Source of the DNA: CAVYBY01 sp963766935
GTDB lineage: Bacteria > Actinomycetota > UBA4738 > HRBIN12
DNA length: 64,000 nucleotides
Direction: 5' to 3'
Assembly: GCA_963766935.1 (NCBI GenBank)
Contig: CAVYBY010000008.1
Coordinates: 313,466 to 377,465 of the forward strand
Of the stretch, positions 19,539 through 27,565 are shown piece after piece; positions within the stretch are counted from its first letter, which is position 1; each line of letters starts with the position of its first letter. Below the pieces are notes generated by a model. The model saw nothing but the letters and a program-made list of their open reading frames with translations. It ran no database searches and was not told where the DNA came from. The position numbers were made by a program, and so were the translations under genes.

Positions 19539-20171
19539 ATGCGCGAGATCGAGACCCGGGGCGACACGGTCGAGGAGGCCATCGAGCGCGCCCTCGCCGA
19601 ATTGGGCGTGAGCGAGCAGGAGGCCACGGTTCACGTGGTCCAGGAGCCCGGCCCCGGCCGCGAGGCCGTCGTCCTGGTCAAGGGACCCTCCGAGATGCCC
19701 GATGACGACGACCTGGAAGAGCAGGCCGATGCGGTGGCGGACTTCGTGGAGGAGCTGCTGGCGGCGATGGGGATCGACGCGATCGCCGAGCCGAATTCCT
19801 CGGGCGGTCACATGTACGTGGATATCGCCGACGGCGACCCCGAGGACCTGGCGCTGCTCATCGGGCACCACGGCCAGACGCTCGACGCGATCCAGGAGCT
19901 CACGCGAAACGTGGTGAGCCGCCGGCTGGATGATCGGATCCTCGTGATCGTCGACTGCGAGGACTACCGGAAGCGCCGGAGCGAGCGCCTCGAGGCTCGT
20001 GCGGGCGAACTGGCCCACCGGGCCCTGGAGACCGGCGGCGAGCAGGAGCTCGAACCGATGAATGCGCTCGAACGCAAGATGGTGCACGATGCGGTGGCTG
20101 CCGTTCCGGGTGTCGAAAGCCTGTCTCGGGGCGAGGAACCAAGCCGCTACGTGGTGATCAGACGGGTCTGA
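19539..20171 (+). CDS. jag: Jag/KhpB RNA-binding protein
   Basis: 210 residues. The N-terminal Jag-N segment (EIETRGDTVEEAIERALAEL) is followed by a KH domain, with GHHGQTLDAIQELTRNVV replacing GxxG, and by an R3H domain (EPMNALERKMVHDAVA through SRGEEPSRYVVI). It binds RNA with KhpA in other bacteria and affects cell-wall growth. I prefer ATG 19539 over GTG 19533 (which overlaps the yidC stop), because Jag proteins usually begin near MREIE. Confidence 0.93.
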   Translation: MREIETRGDTVEEAIERALAELGVSEQEATVHVVQEPGPGREAVVLVKGPSEMPDDDDLEEQADAVADFVEELLAAMGIDAIAEPNSSGGHMYVDIADGDPEDLALLIGHHGQTLDAIQELTRNVVSRRLDDRILVIVDCEDYRKRRSERLEARAGELAHRALETGGEQELEPMNALERKMVHDAVAAVPGVESLSRGEEPSRYVVIRRV

Positions 20172-20183
20172 GCCCCCCGGGGG

Positions 20184-20783
20184 ATGTTTCACGTGAAACA
20201 TGAGGTTTGGCCCGGCGACGGGCCGCCCGATCTCGATCCGCAAGCGGCTTCCGCGCTCGACCGGTACGTGGAGCTGCTCTCGTCCCGCGGCGCCCAGCTC
20301 GGACTGGTGGCCACGGGCGATCTGGATCAGCTGCGATCCCGCCACGTCTTCGACTGCCTCCGCGCCGTGTCCGTGCTGCCGGCCCAGGCTCGGACCCTGT
20401 GCGATCTCGGGTCCGGCGCGGGTTTGCCGGGCCTGGTCCTCGCGCTCGCCGTTCCCGAGCTCCAGGTCGCGCTGACCGAGGTCCGGCGGACTCGGATCGC
20501 GTTCCTCGAGCTGGCGATCGATCGCGTGCCGGTCCCGAACGCCCGCGTAGTCCGGGGCGTCTCGGCTGCCGAGGGCCCCTTCGACGTGTGCACCGCCCGC
20601 GCCTTCCGCGATGCCGCGACCGCGTGGGCCGCGGCCGAGCCGTTGTTGGGGCCGGAGGGGATCCTCGTCTACTGGGCCGGAAGCTCCTTCGACCCGGACC
20701 GGGAGGTTCCACCTTCAGTTCGGGCCGTGCTGACCGACTCGCTTGCAAGCATGGGTCCACTGGCTATCATGAGCCGTCAGTGA
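20184..20783 (+). CDS. rsmG: 16S rRNA (guanine-N7)-methyltransferase RsmG
   Basis: 199 residues. The SAM-binding motif LCDLGSGAGLPGLVLAL, the LTEVRRTRIAFLE segment and CTARAF match RsmG/GidB, which methylates G527 (E. coli numbering) of 16S rRNA. The start MFHVKHE is encoded by the parS palindrome, a feature also common in actinobacteria. Its stop overlaps the parA GTG start. Confidence 0.94.
   Translation: MFHVKHEVWPGDGPPDLDPQAASALDRYVELLSSRGAQLGLVATGDLDQLRSRHVFDCLRAVSVLPAQARTLCDLGSGAGLPGLVLALAVPELQVALTEVRRTRIAFLELAIDRVPVPNARVVRGVSAAEGPFDVCTARAFRDAATAWAAAEPLLGPEGILVYWAGSSFDPDREVPPSVRAVLTDSLASMGPLAIMSRQ
20185..20200. promoter_or_regulatory. parS: parS centromere site (perfect 16-mer)
   Basis: TGTTTCACGTGAAACA is the exact consensus ParB-binding palindrome, extended to 18 bases by flanking A and T. 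It covers the first codons of rsmG and lies 2.3 kb from parB and about 3 kb from dnaA, as expected of an origin-proximal parS. I noticed no second perfect copy in the window. Confidence 0.97.
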
Positions 20784-22480
20784 CCAGGGCCTCTTCCCCC
20801 ATGCCCGGCGCATCCGCGACCGTTCCCCGGCCGGCTTCGGCGCCGAAAAGAATGCCGAAGCCGCCGCGCGAACCCGGGACCGCCAGGGTCGTCGCCATCG
20901 CCAACCAGAAGGGTGGCGTGGGCAAGAGCACGACGGCCGTCAGCCTCGGCGCGGCGCTGGCCGAAGCGGGCTATCGGGTGCTCTCGATCGATCTCGACCC
21001 GCAGGGGAACGCGTCCACTGGGATGGGGATTCGCCACGAAGCGCGCCGGATGACGGTCTACGACGTGATCGTGGCCGGGTCCTCGCTGGAGGAGGCGATC
21101 ACCCCGACGGCGGTCGCCGGCCTCGACGGGGTTCCCTCGACGATCGACCTCGCCGGAGCCGAGATCGAGTTGGTCAGCCAGTTCTCGCGCGAGACGCGGC
21201 TCAAGAAGGCGCTCGAGCCGGTCCGCGAGGGCCGGTATGACTTCGTGCTCCTCGACTGCCCGCCTTCGCTGGGATTGCTGACGATCAACGCGCTCACGGC
21301 CGCCGAAGAGCTGATCGTGCCGATCCAGTGCGAGTACTACGCGCTGGAGGGGTTGGGCCAACTGCTGCGCAACGTGAGCCTGGTCCAGCACAACCTCAAC
21401 CCGGGCCTGCGGCTGACCGGGATCGTCATGACGATGTTCGACCCCCGCACGAAGCTCTCCGAGCAGGTGGTCGAGGAGGTCCAGCGGCATTTCGGGTCCC
21501 TCGTGTACGACGTCATCATTCCGAGAACGGTCCGGCTCTCGGAGGCCCCGGGGTTCGGCCAGCCGATCACGGTGTACGACCCGCGTTCCAAGGGGGCCGA
21601 GACGTACCGCGAGCTTGCCCGCGAGGTGGCGCTGCGGCCGAAGCCCACCGGCCCGATCCCCAGCTACGACACGCTCCCCGAGATCGTGGTTCCGGCGGTA
21701 AGCGACAACGTCACACCGACGGTGGCCGAGCCGGCCGCGCCCGAGCCGAGTGTGGTCGAAACCGAGGCGCCGACGGTCGTGCCGGAGGCCCAGCCGCTCG
21801 TCGTCGAGACTCCCCCGCCGCTCGTTCACGCCGAGCCGGATCTGCCTCCCGATCCGGCTCCGCCGACCCCGCAGCCCGATCCCCGGCCGCCGACCCCGCA
21901 GCCCGATCCGGCTCCCCCGACCCCGGTTCCCGATCCGAGTCCGCCGAGCCCCCAACCCGATCCGAGTCCGCCGACCCCGGTTCCCGATCCGGCTCCGCCG
22001 ACCCCGCAACCCGATCCGCCCACGCCGGATCCTTCTCCCATTCGGTCGTCGGCCCCGCCGCCGCAGCCCGCCTCGTCCAGGCGGAACCGCCAGAGCCCGC
22101 CGAAACACGCCAAGCGCGGCCGCGGATCCGCCCGGCCGAAGGGTCCGGAGGTCGCGAAGCCGCAGCCGGGGGCTCCCGCGGCGAGCGCGCCCCCTGCCGA
22201 GACCCCCGCCGATCCGGCGCCGGTCGCGCTCGACGATTTCTGGGAAGAGGTCGATCTGAGTCCCCAGTCGAAGGTCCGCCCGCCCGCGTCCCCGCCGCCG
22301 CCGGGTGAGCGAGCGGAGCGGCCGGTCACCGTGGTCGGCCCGAGGGACGGCAGGCGGGCCACGGACCCCTACGACGTGGAAGCCGAGCCCGAATCCGGTA
22401 TCGGGGACATCGGCGGGGCGCTCGATGAAGAGGCGCCGACCAAGCGGCGATGGCGGCTGTTCCGAAAGGGAGGGGAGTGA
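20780..22480 (+). CDS. parA: Chromosome partitioning ATPase ParA with long proline-rich C-terminal extension
   Basis: 566 residues, about twice the usual 260-330. Residues about 35-295 are a normal ParA: deviant Walker A KGGVGKST (44-51), IDLDPQGNASTGMGI, LLDCPPSLGLLTINAL and the final SEAPGFGQPI with DPRSKGAETYRELARE. The rest has no ParA counterpart: an acidic/Pro stretch, six 9-residue DPxPPxPxP repeats (358-411), a basic Arg/Lys segment, and a tail ending in WRLFRKGGE. GTG at 20780 overlaps the rsmG stop; later ATGs are possible. Its stop overlaps the parB ATG. Confidence 0.93.
   Translation: MTRASSPMPGASATVPRPASAPKRMPKPPREPGTARVVAIANQKGGVGKSTTAVSLGAALAEAGYRVLSIDLDPQGNASTGMGIRHEARRMTVYDVIVAGSSLEEAITPTAVAGLDGVPSTIDLAGAEIELVSQFSRETRLKKALEPVREGRYDFVLLDCPPSLGLLTINALTAAEELIVPIQCEYYALEGLGQLLRNVSLVQHNLNPGLRLTGIVMTMFDPRTKLSEQVVEEVQRHFGSLVYDVIIPRTVRLSEAPGFGQPITVYDPRSKGAETYRELAREVALRPKPTGPIPSYDTLPEIVVPAVSDNVTPTVAEPAAPEPSVVETEAPTVVPEAQPLVVETPPPLVHAEPDLPPDPAPPTPQPDPRPPTPQPDPAPPTPVPDPSPPSPQPDPSPPTPVPDPAPPTPQPDPPTPDPSPIRSSAPPPQPASSRRNRQSPPKHAKRGRGSARPKGPEVAKPQPGAPAASAPPAETPADPAPVALDDFWEEVDLSPQSKVRPPASPPPPGERAERPVTVVGPRDGRRATDPYDVEAEPESGIGDIGGALDEEAPTKRRWRLFRKGGE
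21851..22012 (+). repeat. Six tandem 27-bp repeats encoding DPxPPxPxP in ParA
   Basis: Units begin at 21851, 21878, 21905, 21932, 21959 and 21986. Each encodes Asp-Pro-(Ala/Arg/Ser)-Pro-Pro-(Thr/Ser)-Pro-(Gln/Val)-Pro, and a partial unit follows. Third-codon differences between units show the array is not brand new. Such repeats form extended polyproline-like rods. Confidence 0.9.
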
Positions 22481-23369
22481 TGTCGAAGCGAGGTGGGTTG
22501 GGGCGTGGACTCTCCGCGCTGATCCCGACTGCCCAGGAGCCCGGTGAGGTCTCGGCCGGGTTGCTCGAGGTTCCCGTGAACTCCGTGGGTCCCAACCCCA
22601 AGCAGCCGCGGACGCGCTGGGACGACGCTGCCCTCGCGGAGTTGGCGGCCTCGATCCGCGAGGTCGGGATCCTGCAGCCGATCGTCGTGCGGCGCGCAGG
22701 CGCGGGATACGAGCTGGTTGCGGGGGAGCGGCGGCTGCGGGCCGCCCGGCTCGCCGGGCTCGCGACCGTGCCCGTCGTCCTGCGGGACTCCGAGGACTCC
22801 GATCTGCTGCGCGAAGCGCTCATCGAAAACATCCACCGCGAGGACCTCGGACCGATCGAGCTCGCGGAGGCGTTCGTCAGCTGCTCGAGGAGCTCGGATT
22901 GAAACAGGAGGATCTCGCCGAACGGGTCGGTGTGTCGCGGTCACACATCGCGAACACGATCCGGCTGCTTCAGCTTCCGCTCGACGTGCAACAGTTGCTG
23001 GCCGACGAGCGGCTTACCGCCGGCCACGCCCGCGCGCTGCTCTCGATGGGCGACGGCGAAGCCATGACGACCCTGGGTCTTCGGATCGCGGCCGAGGATC
23101 TGTCGGTGCGCGACACCGAAGACCTCGTCCGGCGCTACGTGGATGGGCCGCCGGAGCGCGAGCCTCGTCGCGCCGTCACGACGGACGCGGGGGGAGAGGT
23201 CGGGCTGGCCGAGGTCGAGGAGATCCTGTCGGAGCAGCTCGCCACGCGTGTCCAGATCCGGATGACCCGCAAGCGGGGCCAGATCGTCATCGAGTTCGGA
23301 TCGGCCGACGACCTCGAGCGCATCGTGAGCGAGATCGTCGGGTCGGGTCCCGGACTCTCGCCGGACTGA
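22480..23369 (+). CDS. parB: Chromosome partitioning protein ParB (one frameshift)
   Basis: 296 residues after correction. The first frame has the GLGRGLSALIP start, the CTPase/DNA-clamp motifs GILQPIVVRR and GERRLRAARLAG, and ENIHREDLGPIELAEAF. The second starts inside QLLEELGLKQEDLAERVGVSRSHIANTIRLL, the helix-turn-helix that binds parS, and runs through the dimer domain. One base (C) is missing near 22875, in gcgttcgtcag. Restoring it merges the frames and gives a length divisible by three. A working ParB is expected beside parS, so a consensus error is likely. Confidence 0.92.
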
Positions 23370-23380
23370 CCGCGGCCCCG

Positions 23381-24328
23381 CTACGCGGGACGCCGGACCC
23401 GAGCCGTCGCAGAGCGTAAGACGGCGTCACACAGATGCTCGAGCGACATGCCGGCCGCCTGGGCCGACATCGGCAGCAGAGACGTGTCCGTCATGCCGGG
23501 GGACACGTTCACCTCCAGAACCCACGGTTTGCCGTGACCGTCCACGATCAGGTCGACGCGCGTCAGGTCCAAGAGCCCGAGCGCGTCCGCCGCGCGAGCC
23601 GAAACGGCCGTGGCCTCCGCCGTCTGTTCGGCGCCGAGCCGGGCGGGCGCGAAATACTCGGTCGCGCCGGCCGTGTAGCGGGCCGCGTAGTCGTACCACC
23701 CGTCCTTCGGAACGATCTCGATGGGCGGGAGCGCGTCGAACGGCGTCCCGATCATCCCGACCGCGACCTCGACCCCCTCGACGCGACGTTCCACGATCGC
23801 CGCGCCGCTGAACGACAGCGCGGCCATGACGGCGGCGGGCAGGTCGGCTTCGCGCTCGACGAACCCGACACCCAGCGCGGAGCCGCTGCGCGAGGGTTTC
23901 ACGACGCAGGGGAGCCCGACTCGTTCGGCCGCGCCGGCGAGCGCCACGCCCGCTCCGAGATCGCGGAGCGCGGAGCCTTCGATCGCGACCCACTCCGGTG
24001 TCGGAATGCCCGCCCGGTGGAGCGCGTCTTTGGCGAGCACCTTGTCGAACGCGATCTCGCAGTCGAACGGCCGCGTGCCCGTGTAGGCGATGTCGAGCAG
24101 CTCGAGCAGCCGCTGAACGGTGCCATCCTCACCTGCCTTGCCGTGCAACGCTAACCAGCAGATGTCGGGCTTCCGCTCTTGGAGCGTCTGCGCCAGCGGC
24201 AGCTCCGCCGGATCGAGGACGCCGACGGCATGGCCGAGGGCCGTGAGCGCCCCGGCCACGCGATGCCCGGACCGAAGCGAGATGTCGCGCTCGGGCGTGC
24301 GCCCACCGGCGAGCACCGCGATGTTCAT
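23381..24328 (-). CDS. ddl: D-alanine--D-alanine ligase
   Basis: 315 residues, usual length. ATP-grasp enzyme making D-Ala-D-Ala for peptidoglycan. Seen: N-terminal LAGGRTPERDISLRSG, WLALHGKAGEDGTVQRLLELL with the Glu/Gly contact loop, CVVKPSRSGSALGVG for ATP, and the C-terminal DLIVDGHGKPWVLEVNVSPGMT with metal ligands. Its ATG overlaps the stop of the aminotransferase gene (ATGA), suggesting joint expression. It converges with parB. Confidence 0.94.
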   Translation of the reverse strand: MNIAVLAGGRTPERDISLRSGHRVAGALTALGHAVGVLDPAELPLAQTLQERKPDICWLALHGKAGEDGTVQRLLELLDIAYTGTRPFDCEIAFDKVLAKDALHRAGIPTPEWVAIEGSALRDLGAGVALAGAAERVGLPCVVKPSRSGSALGVGFVEREADLPAAVMAALSFSGAAIVERRVEGVEVAVGMIGTPFDALPPIEIVPKDGWYDYAARYTAGATEYFAPARLGAEQTAEATAVSARAADALGLLDLTRVDLIVDGHGKPWVLEVNVSPGMTDTSLLPMSAQAAGMSLEHLCDAVLRSATARVRRPA

Positions 24329-25560
24329 TCCGGATCTCCGTGCAGCGATCGATAGAGCGCGGCCTCGTCGTCGAGCAACCCGCCGAGACGCGCGATGCCC
24401 TCGCGGATGCGGTCCTCGGGCGGGTGACAAAACGCCAGGCGCATCCGATCCTTGCCGCGCCCGTCGGGATAGAAGGCCGTACCGGGAACGTAGGCGACAC
24501 GCCGCTCCACCGCCGCCGCCAGCATCGCCTTCGTGTCGGACCACTCGGGCAGCGTCGCCCACACGTAGAAGCCGCCGGCCGGCCGGGTCCATGTGGCGCC
24601 GTCGGGGAAGTGCTCGCCAAGGGCCGAGAGCATCGCGTCGCGACGAAGCCGGTAGGTCTCGACCAGGACGCCAAGGTTGGTCCGCCACCGGTCGCCGGCG
24701 AAGTAGCGCTCGGTGAGCAGCATGTTGAAGGACGACCCGCACAGATCGGCCGCTTCCTTCGCGAGCACCAACCGCTGGACGACCGACTGCTCGGCCAAGG
24801 CCCATCCGACCCGCACACCGGGGGAGAACACCTTCGAGACGGTGCCGAGGTAGATCACGTTCTCGGGGTCGAGCGAGCGCAGGCACGGAAGCGCGGCTCC
24901 CTCGAACCGCAGCAGGCCGTACGGGTTGTCCTCGACGATCGGGACGCCGGCCTCGCGGCAGAGCTCGACCAGCCGGTGGCGCCTTGCGAGTGATAGCGTC
25001 ACACCCGCCGGATTCCCGAAGTTCGGGACCGTGTAGACGAATTTGGGCCGCTCGCCTCGAACGAGCGCCTCCTCGAGCTGGTCCACGACCATCCCGTCGT
25101 CGTCGAGGTCGATCGTGAGGTACCTGGGCTCGTAGGCGGAGAACGCGGTGAGCGCCCCGACGTAGGCCGGCGCCTCGACCGCGATCAGGTCGCCGGGGTC
25201 GATGAAGATCTTGCCGAGCAGATCCAGCGCCTGCTGCGCGCCGGTCGTGACGACCACATCGTCGACATCGGCGCCGATTCCCTCTTCGCCCATGAGCGCG
25301 ACGAGCCGTTCGCGAAGCGCGGCGTGTCCCTGACCGCCGGTGTATTGGAGCGCGGTCGACCCGTGCTCGGCGAGCACCCCGCGCACGACCTCGAGCACGT
25401 CTTCGGAAGGGATGGCCTCGACGTACGGCATGCCTCCGGCAAGCGACACCACGTCGGGTTGCGACGCGACGGCGAAGAGCGCTCGCACTTCGGACGCCGA
25501 CATCCCCGACGTCCGTGACGCGTAGCGGTCGACGAAACGATCGATCGAGAACTCGGCCAC
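24325..25560 (-). CDS. PLP-dependent aminotransferase, class I/II (LysN/2-aminoadipate type)
   Basis: About 411 residues. PLP-fold landmarks: TTGAQQALDLLGKI, PNFGNPAG, VEDNPYGLLRF (pyridine-binding Asp) and the Schiff-base lysine in LGTVSKVFSPGVRVGW, then MRLAFCHPPEDRI. It lacks a GntR-type DNA-binding domain, so it is a free enzyme, not a MocR regulator. Relatives transfer amino groups among 2-aminoadipate, branched or aromatic amino acids; the substrate is not settled here. The start is uncertain (GTG 25560 chosen; upstream residues look non-coding). It is coupled to ddl, so a D/L-amino acid supply role is possible. Confidence 0.85.
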   Translation of the reverse strand: MAEFSIDRFVDRYASRTSGMSASEVRALFAVASQPDVVSLAGGMPYVEAIPSEDVLEVVRGVLAEHGSTALQYTGGQGHAALRERLVALMGEEGIGADVDDVVVTTGAQQALDLLGKIFIDPGDLIAVEAPAYVGALTAFSAYEPRYLTIDLDDDGMVVDQLEEALVRGERPKFVYTVPNFGNPAGVTLSLARRHRLVELCREAGVPIVEDNPYGLLRFEGAALPCLRSLDPENVIYLGTVSKVFSPGVRVGWALAEQSVVQRLVLAKEAADLCGSSFNMLLTERYFAGDRWRTNLGVLVETYRLRRDAMLSALGEHFPDGATWTRPAGGFYVWATLPEWSDTKAMLAAAVERRVAYVPGTAFYPDGRGKDRMRLAFCHPPEDRIREGIARLGGLLDDEAALYRSLHGDPE

Positions 25561-25612
25561 GGGAACGGCAGCGTAGCATCGCCGCTGCTCAACACCTGTG
25601 GGACCGGCCGGT

Positions 25613-26161
25613 TCAGCCCAACCCGTCGACCTGGCCCCGCAACCGATCGAACACGTCATCCGCATTGGGGACGTCGTCGAAGCTCAGGTCGGCGGCGCCG
25701 AACTCGATCGAGCCGGCGCCGTCCCGGCGCACCCAATGCGTCGTCAGCCCCAGCTCGCCGAGCGAGCGCGACACGACGTGGCCGGTCCCGTGGCTCAAAC
25801 GATCGGCCACGAGCACGCGGCGGTCCGTGATCGCGTACAGATACCGGCGGGCTCGTGACCACTGCTGCACGAATGGGATCAGCAGGATCGTGAGACCGGC
25901 GAACAGGAGCACCCCCGCGATGACGACGACCGAGAGGCCGACTTCGTGCCGGCCCCAGCTGCGAGACAGGGTGATCAGTCGGGCGGCCGAGACCACCGCC
26001 CAGGCGATGGCGAACGGTGGGACGAGCCGGCTGCTCACCCACAACCGCGGCGTCCGCACGGGCTTGCCCATCCAGACGAGCCGCTCGCCGTCGGCGAGCT
26101 CGGAGGAGAACGGCAAGCTGCCGGGCCGGGTTGCGGACTGGTTCGCCGCCGTGCCGCTCAT
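25613..26161 (-). CDS. Membrane protein with PH-like domain
   Basis: 182 residues. GERLVWMGKP near the start, two membrane helices (FAIAWAVVSAARLITL and VGLSVVVIAGVLLFAGLTILLIPF) and then YAITDRRVLVADR, the typical bacterial PH (bPH) motif. The C-terminal GSIEFG and DVPNADDVFDRL segments fit the same family (YdbS/YvbH-like). Function is unknown. ATG at 26161 overlaps the stop of the small phospholipase-D-nuclease-like gene, so they form a unit. Confidence 0.75.
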   Translation of the reverse strand: MSGTAANQSATRPGSLPFSSELADGERLVWMGKPVRTPRLWVSSRLVPPFAIAWAVVSAARLITLSRSWGRHEVGLSVVVIAGVLLFAGLTILLIPFVQQWSRARRYLYAITDRRVLVADRLSHGTGHVVSRSLGELGLTTHWVRRDGAGSIEFGAADLSFDDVPNADDVFDRLRGQVDGLG

Positions 26162-26430
26162 CGACCGGGTGGTGGCGGAAGCGCGCCGGGCGGCGGACTC
26201 GGAACGGACCGGGAGGGACCCGCGACCGGCTTCGGCTTTCCGATCACGAAGTAGACGATCGCCCCGACGAATCCCAGCAGAACGATCACGAGGACCCAGA
26301 CGAGCTTGTTCCCGCTCTGATACATGGAGTCGTTCTCGACGCGGACCGCGTCGACCAACGCCCAGATCACGACGCCGATGTTCACGACGCCGATGAAGAA
26401 GACCGGCGCGAAGAGCGTGAACGGGCTCAC
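26158..26430 (-). CDS. Small membrane protein with PLDc_N domain
   Basis: 90 residues, GTG start overlapping the upstream LLM gene stop (GTGA). Two membrane helices frame NKLVWVLVIVLLGFVGAIVYFVIGKP, the diagnostic PLDc_N pattern seen at the N-terminus of cardiolipin synthases and in free-standing small proteins. The tail is proline-rich. A role in the envelope is inferred only. Confidence 0.85.
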   Translation of the reverse strand: MSPFTLFAPVFFIGVVNIGVVIWALVDAVRVENDSMYQSGNKLVWVLVIVLLGFVGAIVYFVIGKPKPVAGPSRSVPSPPPGALPPPPGR

Positions 26431-27413
26431 GGTGTCCCCGCCGACCCGGCCGCAACGAGACCGGCGGCTTCGGGAAGGACTCGTTTGCCGAGCAGCTCGA
26501 GCATCTCCATGTCCTCGAAGAGCTCGTGGTTGAGAAAGACGCGCTGGACTCCGGCGGCCGCGTACTCGGCCAAGCGCTCGATCGCGCGGTCGGGTGTGCC
26601 GACGATGCAGTCCTCCTCGATGTCCGCTCGGTACTCGGCGAACGCTCCGGCCCTCGGATCGCGTTGCCGGGCGCGCTCGAGCTTTGCGAGGTACTCGGGC
26701 TCGGATTCCCCGAGGAAGAACCACGTCATGAGCGAGGTGGTCAGTGTGGCCGGATCCCGGCCGGCGGCATCGAAGCCCATCCGCGCTCGGTCGAAGCGCC
26801 GGCGGACGGCGTCGGGTGTTCCGCCGACAGTGTTGAACTCGTCGGCGAAGCGCGCGATCAAGCCCTGCATCTTCGGGCCCACCATGGTGCCTCCGAGAAC
26901 GATCGGGGGGTGGGGAAGCTGGACGGTCTTCGGCATGAAGCGCGCCTCTTCGAGGTCGTAGTGCCGGCCGTGGAACGTGAATGGATCCTGCGTCAGCAAG
27001 CCCGTGACGATCTCCAGCTGCTCTTCGAGGATCGCGAACCGCTCGGGCACGGGCGGGAAGGGGAACCCCATCGCCCGGTGCTCGACTTCCCACCAGCCGG
27101 CCCCCATCCCGATCTCCACGCGTCCGCCGCTGATCTGGTCGACCGTCGCCGCGGTCTTGGCCAGGACCGCCGGGTGGCGAAACGTGACCGGGGAGACCAT
27201 CGTGCCGAGGCGGAGCCGGTTGGTTCGCGCCGCCAGCCCGGCGAGCAGCGTCCAGGCATCGGTCGAGCCTCGTTCCAGCCCGCCCATGACACTCACGTAG
27301 TGATCGGAGCGGAACAACCCCTCGAAGCCGAGGCGCTCGCAGGCTTCGGCGATCGCCGTCCAGCGCTCCCAGTCGACGCCCTCTTGGCCTTCCAGCATCA
27401 GGCAGACCCGCAC
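26427..27413 (-). CDS. F420-dependent LLM-class oxidoreductase
   Basis: 328 residues. Luciferase-like TIM barrel: RVCLMLEGQEG, LGFEGLFRSDHY, NRLRLGTMVSPVTFRHPAVLAKTAATVDQIS and GRVEIGMGAGWWEVEHRAMG are the standard blocks of the F420-using branch. Substrate unknown. GTG at 27413 is preferred (GGATAGG upstream); a TTG seven codons earlier is possible. Its end overlaps the PLDc_N gene. Confidence 0.87.
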   Translation of the reverse strand: MRVCLMLEGQEGVDWERWTAIAEACERLGFEGLFRSDHYVSVMGGLERGSTDAWTLLAGLAARTNRLRLGTMVSPVTFRHPAVLAKTAATVDQISGGRVEIGMGAGWWEVEHRAMGFPFPPVPERFAILEEQLEIVTGLLTQDPFTFHGRHYDLEEARFMPKTVQLPHPPIVLGGTMVGPKMQGLIARFADEFNTVGGTPDAVRRRFDRARMGFDAAGRDPATLTTSLMTWFFLGESEPEYLAKLERARQRDPRAGAFAEYRADIEEDCIVGTPDRAIERLAEYAAAGVQRVFLNHELFEDMEMLELLGKRVLPEAAGLVAAGSAGTP

Positions 27414-27433
27414 GTCGCGTAGCCTATCCGCCA

Positions 27434-27565
27434 ATGTCGAGCGGAGCGCAGCCGCCGGAGGAAGCCGATCCGCCGGTGCTCACCGAGCAGCAACGAGCCG
27501 TCCGGGCGGCCGGGCTCGGCGCTCTGCTCGGGCTCGTCCTGCGAATCCTCGGCCGGCGCTCCTAG
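27434..27565 (+). CDS. Small hypothetical protein (43 aa)
   Basis: An ATG frame between the divergent LLM gene and the converging CwlM-like gene; its TAG overlaps the CwlM-like stop. The N-terminal half is acidic and Pro-rich and the C-terminal half is a short amphipathic/hydrophobic helix (AAGLGALLGLVLRILGRR). There is no ribosome binding site; TAGCCT upstream could permit leaderless translation. No family is recognised. Confidence 0.35.
   Translation: MSSGAQPPEEADPPVLTEQQRAVRAAGLGALLGLVLRILGRRS

Noticed and set aside
21851..22012. CRISPR-like array because of regular 27-bp spacing
   Set aside because: Units are contiguous with no spacers and sit in frame inside parA; this is a coding repeat.
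24325..25665. Longer aminotransferase start at 25665
   Set aside because: The extra residues would overlap the PH-domain gene and contain no family similarity.
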